64,000 nt of DNA from the NCBI GenBank assembly GCA_964019695.1, contig OZ026517.1, positions 51,329,672 through 51,393,671 of the forward strand. The letters are read 5' to 3'. Below are positions 59,040 to 64,000 of the stretch, in pieces (positions within the stretch are counted from its first letter, which is position 1; every line of letters begins with the position of its first letter). The stretch comes from Loripinus fragilis. Taxonomy: Eukaryota > Mollusca > Bivalvia > Lucinida > Lucinidae. The notes under the pieces are model-generated. The model was given only the letters and a program-made list of their open reading frames with translations, was not told the origin of the DNA and made no database searches. Made by a program: the position numbers and the translations under genes.

Positions 59040-59149
59040 CTGGAATATAAGGAAAATCAAATTTATGAATTTATAATCTAAAAAGTTTGCATATGATCCG
59101 ATCTGAATCATACCCCAATCAGGTTTTCCAGTAATGTCTCCTTCACCTA

Positions 59150-59363
59150 CATTTACTCTTTGCATGATCGGTAATTTTTCATGCATTATTTACGCCTGAT
59201 GATTTTTTTCAAAGTCAACTTTTTGGATTTTTTTTTTTCAGGAATACCATCAGTGTCAAACAGTTTGGACCCACATCAGGCCCGACATTCTGTCGGGCCT
59301 GATCTGGGTCCAAACTGTTTGCAAAGGTTATTAGCAGACGACAATCAGTAGGCAATGAGTTAA
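59150..59363. mobile_element. MITE family C
   Basis: Ends TTTACTCTTTGCATGAT and GTAGGCAATGAGTTAA; hairpin GGCCCGACATTCTGTCGGGCC. Confidence 0.85.
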
Positions 59364-59529
59364 GCAAGCACCTTACATAAGCAACCTGCATTTATCCGTC
59401 AGATTAAGACAGCTACTAGTGGTTTACAACAGGTTTTAAAGCTGATTCCTCCTAAGCAATCAGAATGGCCAAAAACTCTATGACATTTCAGCCATCCTGT
59501 GAATAGGAGGGTTACTTTTGCTCCAGTAT

Positions 59530-59990
59530 TCAGTTTTATTTACCGTTGAGTCCTTATCTTTGCTTTATCTTCTTTTTATATCTTGATTTATATGTTCCAG
59601 GAGATGATGCATGATAAGTTAGGGGTCTTTCATGCAAACCAAACATCTATGTGTCTTGATCCACATTTGACTAAGGATGAGGTTGGTGCACCGTTAAACC
59701 GGTTTAAGCCTTACAGTAAAATATTTTACTGACCGCTCCAAGGAGGTACCTCTTTTGTGGATCTTTTATGTTTTTTCTGTCTTGTTTGCTATGCTGTCTT
59801 GTTTGCTATGCCTTTGTATGCCTCTGTTTATATGTGCCTAATTTGTTGTCACCTGCTGGGAAGGGCTGTCCTGTTGGCTCTTGTTTGTGTCTTACTGTGA
59901 GTTTGTTACTTTCCCATTGGTATCCTGGGTCAGGTGTGGTACTTGATTGTATTGATTCCTGATCTTTGCATCCTTACTTACTTTAATCCT
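59530..59990 (-). mobile_element. Interspersed element family J, copy 2
   Basis: The reverse complement of the 22645 copy over nearly its full length (GTTGAGTCCTTATC, CACCGTTAAACCGGTTTAAG, CAGGTGTGGTACTTGATTGT). A more decayed relative (CCGCCTTAGAACGGACAGTA) ends near 39330. Confidence 0.75.
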
Positions 59991-60351
59991 TTTTATACTG
60001 GGAATCTGTACATGGATGCTTATAAGAAACTTACATTCTGAGAGAGAATAAAGGGCAGATGACAAAAAATAGACTTTCAAACAAGACTGTGTCTGTTGGT
60101 ACCGGAGATGGCAAAAAAATATCACCCTAAGCTTGTGGATTTGTTTGATTAAATCAAGAGGTCTCAGCAGTATTGTGATTGCAACAGGAACATCTATTTC
60201 AGAAAAACTCTCAAGACGGAATGGCGTATAATGTCATCTTCGAAGAAGCAAAAAATTCTATCAATAATGAATTTTTGTCTGGATTATCATTTTCTCAGAA
60301 ACGCGATACGACCTTGATGAACTGTATACCATTTTACTAGCAACATAGATA

Positions 60352-60590
60352 TGGGCCTAAAAGCGAGAAAACCTATCTTTGGGCATTTTCAAACAACAAA
60401 GGCGCAGACCAGCCTGCGCATCCGCGCAGACTGATCAGCGCCTTTGTTATTTGCTTTTTGGAAAGTATCGTATCTAAACTTGGTACAAGCAAAATTTCAA
60501 TTTTCTAGCTAGTCTCTGTAGCTGAGGAGACTGGTTTGAGTCTTGCTTTATCAGAAACCCCGGAGACAGGTTTTGTCACATTGATCAGGA
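60352..60590. mobile_element. MITE family E
   Basis: It starts ATGGGCCTAAAAGCGAGAAA; core CCAGCCTGCGCATCCGCGCA; it ends ACAGGTTTTGTCACATTGAT. Confidence 0.83.
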
Positions 60591-60984
60591 CCATGGAAAG
60601 TGTTATCTTTCTTTCAATAAAAATGGTGTTATTTTTCTTATTTCTCCATTGAAACATTTATTGAGGCACTCACAGGAAGGGGCTCATCGTGCTCCTTCCA
60701 ATGACTAACTATGAAAAGTTGTTTTTTTATAAATAAGAAATATGATAGCTACTTGAATACACCTCATATATAGGACTAAGACTGGATTCATTTTCTTGAT
60801 TTGATTCCCTGATATATTTTCCTGGTCTGAACAACTTATTTAGTCTAAGTTCCTCTATAACACCAAATTGATCTAACAAATTGGCTTGAACATTGGTAAA
60901 AGCACTCTAGCATGTTCATTCAATTACAAGATATTTGGACCAGCACATGATATTTTGATGCTTATCGCTTAAGGCAAACACATC

Positions 60985-61325
60985 TAATAAAAAGAGAATA
61001 CTAGGTGAGTGTCTTTTTATATCAAGTTTATCAGGCAAGGCTTTGAGAACGCTTGTTGACATCGCGAGGCTTGCCGAGCCTGGTACTCTTGATATCAAAA
61101 GACACGAACCTGGTATTCTATTTATCAGTTTACCCATTGTTGAACACTCTTCAAACTAGCGATTATGACGTAATTTTTTATTTTTGTGTTGATTCGGCGT
61201 CATTAGCGACGTCATACAAAAAGTGCAATGTCATCATGACCTGATAAAGGTAACATGCCGTGAGATAGGAAACGTTTATTAGGTTATGTTGAAACAATTC
61301 AGTTAATATTAGGGGTGACTGATAA
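60985..61325. mobile_element. Fold-back element, copy 2
   Basis: It is the same family as the 8062 copy (GAGAATACTAGGTGAGTGTC, GGCAAGGCTTTGAGAACGCT, ATCATGACCTGATAAAGG) with one hairpin arm shortened. Confidence 0.82.
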
Positions 61326-61629
61326 ATGTCAATGCTGACATAGCCAGCAAAGCCAGACATCTAAATTTTGGTCTGAGTCTTCCTCTACATCCATATTCAG
61401 TGTCTGTAAGCAGTGAAGGCTCTGGTGAGTCTGTGCATATACTCAACTGAGCCTTCGCTGCTCGCTGATGCTGTAAGTACCAAAATCTCTTGCACTGGCC
61501 TAATTGTAAACATTTTTGTTCTAGAAATGCCCATATAAAGCTTGATGTTGCCCACAAATCATCTACAGAGATTCATATAAAACATTTCAAACTTTTTTTC
61601 TAACTATTGTCAATAATAGATGGTTATGA

Positions 61630-64000
61630 TAAAAACAGACATAAATCTGTTGAGGTCAGTCTGGCCAGACCGATTCTGAAAAGTCAGACACAAATCTGTT
61701 GAGGTCTGAGTCCAACCAGACTAGTTCTGATAAGTTGGACACATATCTGTTGAGGTCAGTCGGGCCAGACTAGTTCTGATAAGTTGGACACATATCTGTT
61801 GAGGTCAGTCCGGCCAGACTGGTTCTGATAAGTCAGACACAAATCTGTTGAGGTCACTCTGGCCAGACTGTTTCTGATAAGTCCGGCACAAATCTGTTGA
61901 GGTCAGTCGGGCCAGACTAGTTCTGATAAGTTGGACACTTATCTGTTGAGGTCAGTCCGGCCAGACTGGTTCTGATAAGTTGGACACAAATCTGTTAAGG
62001 TCAGTACGGCCAGAATAGTTCTGATGAGTAAGACACAAATCTGTTGAGGTCAGTGCGGCCCCCGACTGGTTCTGATAAGTTGGACACATATCTGTTAAGG
62101 TCAGTCCGGCCAAGCTGATTCTGATAAGTTGGACACATATCTGTTAAGGTCAGTCCGGCCAAGCTGATTCTGATAAGTTGGACACAAATCTGTTGGGGTT
62201 TGTCCAGCCCGACTGGTTCTGATAAATCAGACACAAATCTGTTGAGGTCAGTACAGCCACACTGGTTCTGATAAGTTGGACACATATCTGTTGAGGTCAG
62301 TCCTGCCAGAATGGTTCTGATAAGTTGGACACAAATCTGTCGAGGTTTGTCCAGCCCGACTGGTTCTGATAAGTCAGACACAAATCTGTTGAGGTCACTC
62401 TGGCCAGACTGTTTCTGATAAGTCCGGCACAAATCTGTTGAGGTCAGTCGGGCCAGACTAGTTCTGATAAGTTGGACACAAATCTGTTAAGGTCAGTCCG
62501 GCCAGACTGGTTCTGATAAGTTGGACACAAATCTGTTAAGGTCAGTTTGGCCAGACTGGTTCTGATAAGTCTGGCACAAATCTGTTGAGGTCAGTCGGGC
62601 CAGACTAGTTCTGATAAGTTGGACACAAATCTGTTAAGGTCAGTCCGGCCAGACTGGTTCTGATAAGTTGGACACAAATCTGTTAAGGTCAGTACGGCCA
62701 GAATAGTTCTGATGAGTAAGACACAAATCTGTTGAGGTACGTTCGGCCCCCGACTGGTTCTGATAAGTTGGACACATATCTGTTAAGGTCAGTCCGGCCA
62801 AGCTGATTCTGATGAGTTGGACACAAATCTGTTGAGGTCTGAGTCCAACCAAACTGGTTCTGATAAGTTAGACACATATCTGTTGAGGTCAGTCCTGCCA
62901 GAATGGTTCTGATAAGTCGGACACAAATCCGTTGAGGTCTGAGTCCAACCAGTCTGGTTCTGATAAGTCAAACACAAATCTGTTGAGGTCAGTCCTGCCA
63001 GAATGGTTCTGATAAGTCAAAATCAAATCTGTCGAGTCTGAGTCCAACCAGACTGGTTCTGATAAGTCAGACACAAATCTGTTGAGGTCAGTCCTGCCAG
63101 AATAGTTCTGATAAGTCAAACACAAATCCGTTGAGGTCAGTCCTGCCAGAATGGTTCTGATAAGTCAGACACAAATCTGTTGAGATCTCAGTCCAACAAG
63201 ACTGGTTCTGATAAGTCAGACACAAATCTGTTGAGGTCTGAGTCCAATCAGACTGGTTCTGATAAGTTGGACACAAATCTGTTGAGGTCAGTCCTGCCAG
63301 ACTAGTTCTAATGAGTAAGACACAAATCTGTTGAGGTCTGAGTCCAACCAGACTGTTTCTGATAAGTCAGACACAAATCTGTTTAGGTCAGTCCAGCCAG
63401 GCTGGTTCTAGTAAGTCAGACACAAATCTGTTGAGGTCTGAGTCCAACCAGACTGTTTCTGATAAGTCAAAATCAAATCTGTCGAGTCTGAGTCCAACCA
63501 GACTGGCTCTGATAAGTCAGACACAAATCTGTTGAGGTCAGTCCTGCCAGAATAGTTCTGATAAGTCAAACACAAATCTGTTGAGGTCAGTCCTGCCAGA
63601 ATGGTTCTGATAAGTCAGACACAAATCTGTTGAGATCTCAGTCCAACAAGACTGGTTCTGATAAGTCAGACACAAATCTGTTGAGGTCAGTCCTGCCAGA
63701 ATAGTTCTGATAAGTCAAACACAAATCTGTTGAGGTCAGTCCTGCCAGAATGGTTCTGATAAGTCAGACACAAATCTGTTGAGATCTCAGTCCAACAAGA
63801 CTGGTTCTGATAAGTCAGACACAAATCTGTTGAGGTCTGAGTCCAATCAGACTGGTTCTGATAAGTTGGACACAAATCTGTTGAGGTCAGTCCTGCCAGA
63901 CTAGTTCTAATGAGTAAGACACAAATCTGTTGAGGTCTGAGTCCAACCAGACTGTTTCTGATAAGTCAGACACAAATCTGTTGAGATCTGAGTCCAACCA
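61630..64000. repeat. Minisatellite, 49-51 bp units, running off the window edge
   Basis: About 47 units each contain TCTGATAAGT, GACACAAATCTGTTGAGGTC and a variable part, either AGTCCGGCCAGACTG (49-bp type) or TGAGTCCAACCAGACTG (51-bp type). The two types are interspersed and higher-order blocks recur (for example 63100-63300 resembles 63580-63900). On the minus strand 51-bp types read DLNRFVSDLSEPVWLDS in frame, but 49-bp units break the frame. No exon border was recognised. The array lies upstream of the visible TIAM exons and may be intronic. Confidence 0.93.

Larger units (their letters stand above)
59991..61629. other. Upstream intron, no exon found
   Basis: Contains a family E MITE and fold-back copy 2. 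A degenerate GGCTCTGGTGAGTCTGTGCA..GAGCCTTCGCTG hairpin lies near 61410-61460. No TIAM exon with splice signals was found here. Confidence 0.5.

Noticed and set aside
57908..58495. Long open frames (up to 195 codons) on both strands
   Set aside because: They are a by-product of a 69-bp repeat with no stop codons. They have no splice or start context of their own and the phrase is that of exon 1.
62001..63875. Minus-strand frames of 62-143 codons with repeated Ser/Glu/Pro phrases
   Set aside because: They lie in the 49-51 bp minisatellite, shift frame with unit type, and have no exon borders.

Overview
The window is an internal part of one large animal gene, plus the mobile and tandem DNA that fills its introns. 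The organism is very likely a bivalve mollusc. The reasons are large introns packed with short palindromic DNA elements, tRNA-derived SINEs, and several Helentron/'pearl'-type elements (tandem core, GACGGACG tract, 3' hairpin) of the kind known from oysters and clams. The species cannot be fixed from sequence reading alone.

The gene lies on the minus strand and reads from high to low coordinates. I could assemble 16 consecutive coding exons (59039 down to 1921; 2484 coding bases, about 828 codons). All have AG/GT splice borders and matching codon phases. The product is a TIAM1/TIAM2/still life (sif) type Rac guanine-nucleotide exchange factor. Exons 2-5 encode the N-terminal PH domain, exons 5-7 the coiled-coil/Ex segment, exons 8-9 the Ras-binding domain, exons 10-11 the PDZ domain, and exons 13-16 most of the DH (RhoGEF) domain. 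The N-terminus, the end of DH and the C-terminal PH domain are outside the window. No promoter, start codon or poly(A) site of this gene is visible.

The most unusual structure is a pair of tandem arrays inside this gene. Each is made of the 3' end of a coding exon joined to its own splice donor. At 521-2010 the end of DH exon 16 plus its GTAAT donor is repeated about 14 times (unit about 107 bp, frame-breaking). At 57571-58853 the end of exon 1 plus its GTAGGT donor is repeated about 19 more times (unit 69 bp, exactly 23 codons, open on both strands). Each real exon is therefore followed by a series of decoy donors. A third array of unknown origin (49-51 bp units) runs from about 61630 off the right edge. 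A decayed copy of the PDZ exon lies at about 22420-22570, across a LINE from the real exon.

The mobile DNA includes a non-LTR retrotransposon at 19085-22234 (endonuclease, reverse transcriptase, PHD-like finger; 1049 codons open). Four Helentron-like elements occur at 12113-14398, 25389-26692 and 47790-49306. Three SINE families are present, one copy with a perfect 13-bp target duplication. A pogo/Tc1-like element with TA duplication is nested inside a MITE (16099-17585). There are two large inverted-repeat elements (28437-32266 and 37052-41495) and at least eight families of 150-250 bp palindromic MITEs, several touching exon borders. Nested insertions and empty sites allow parts of the insertion order to be read directly.
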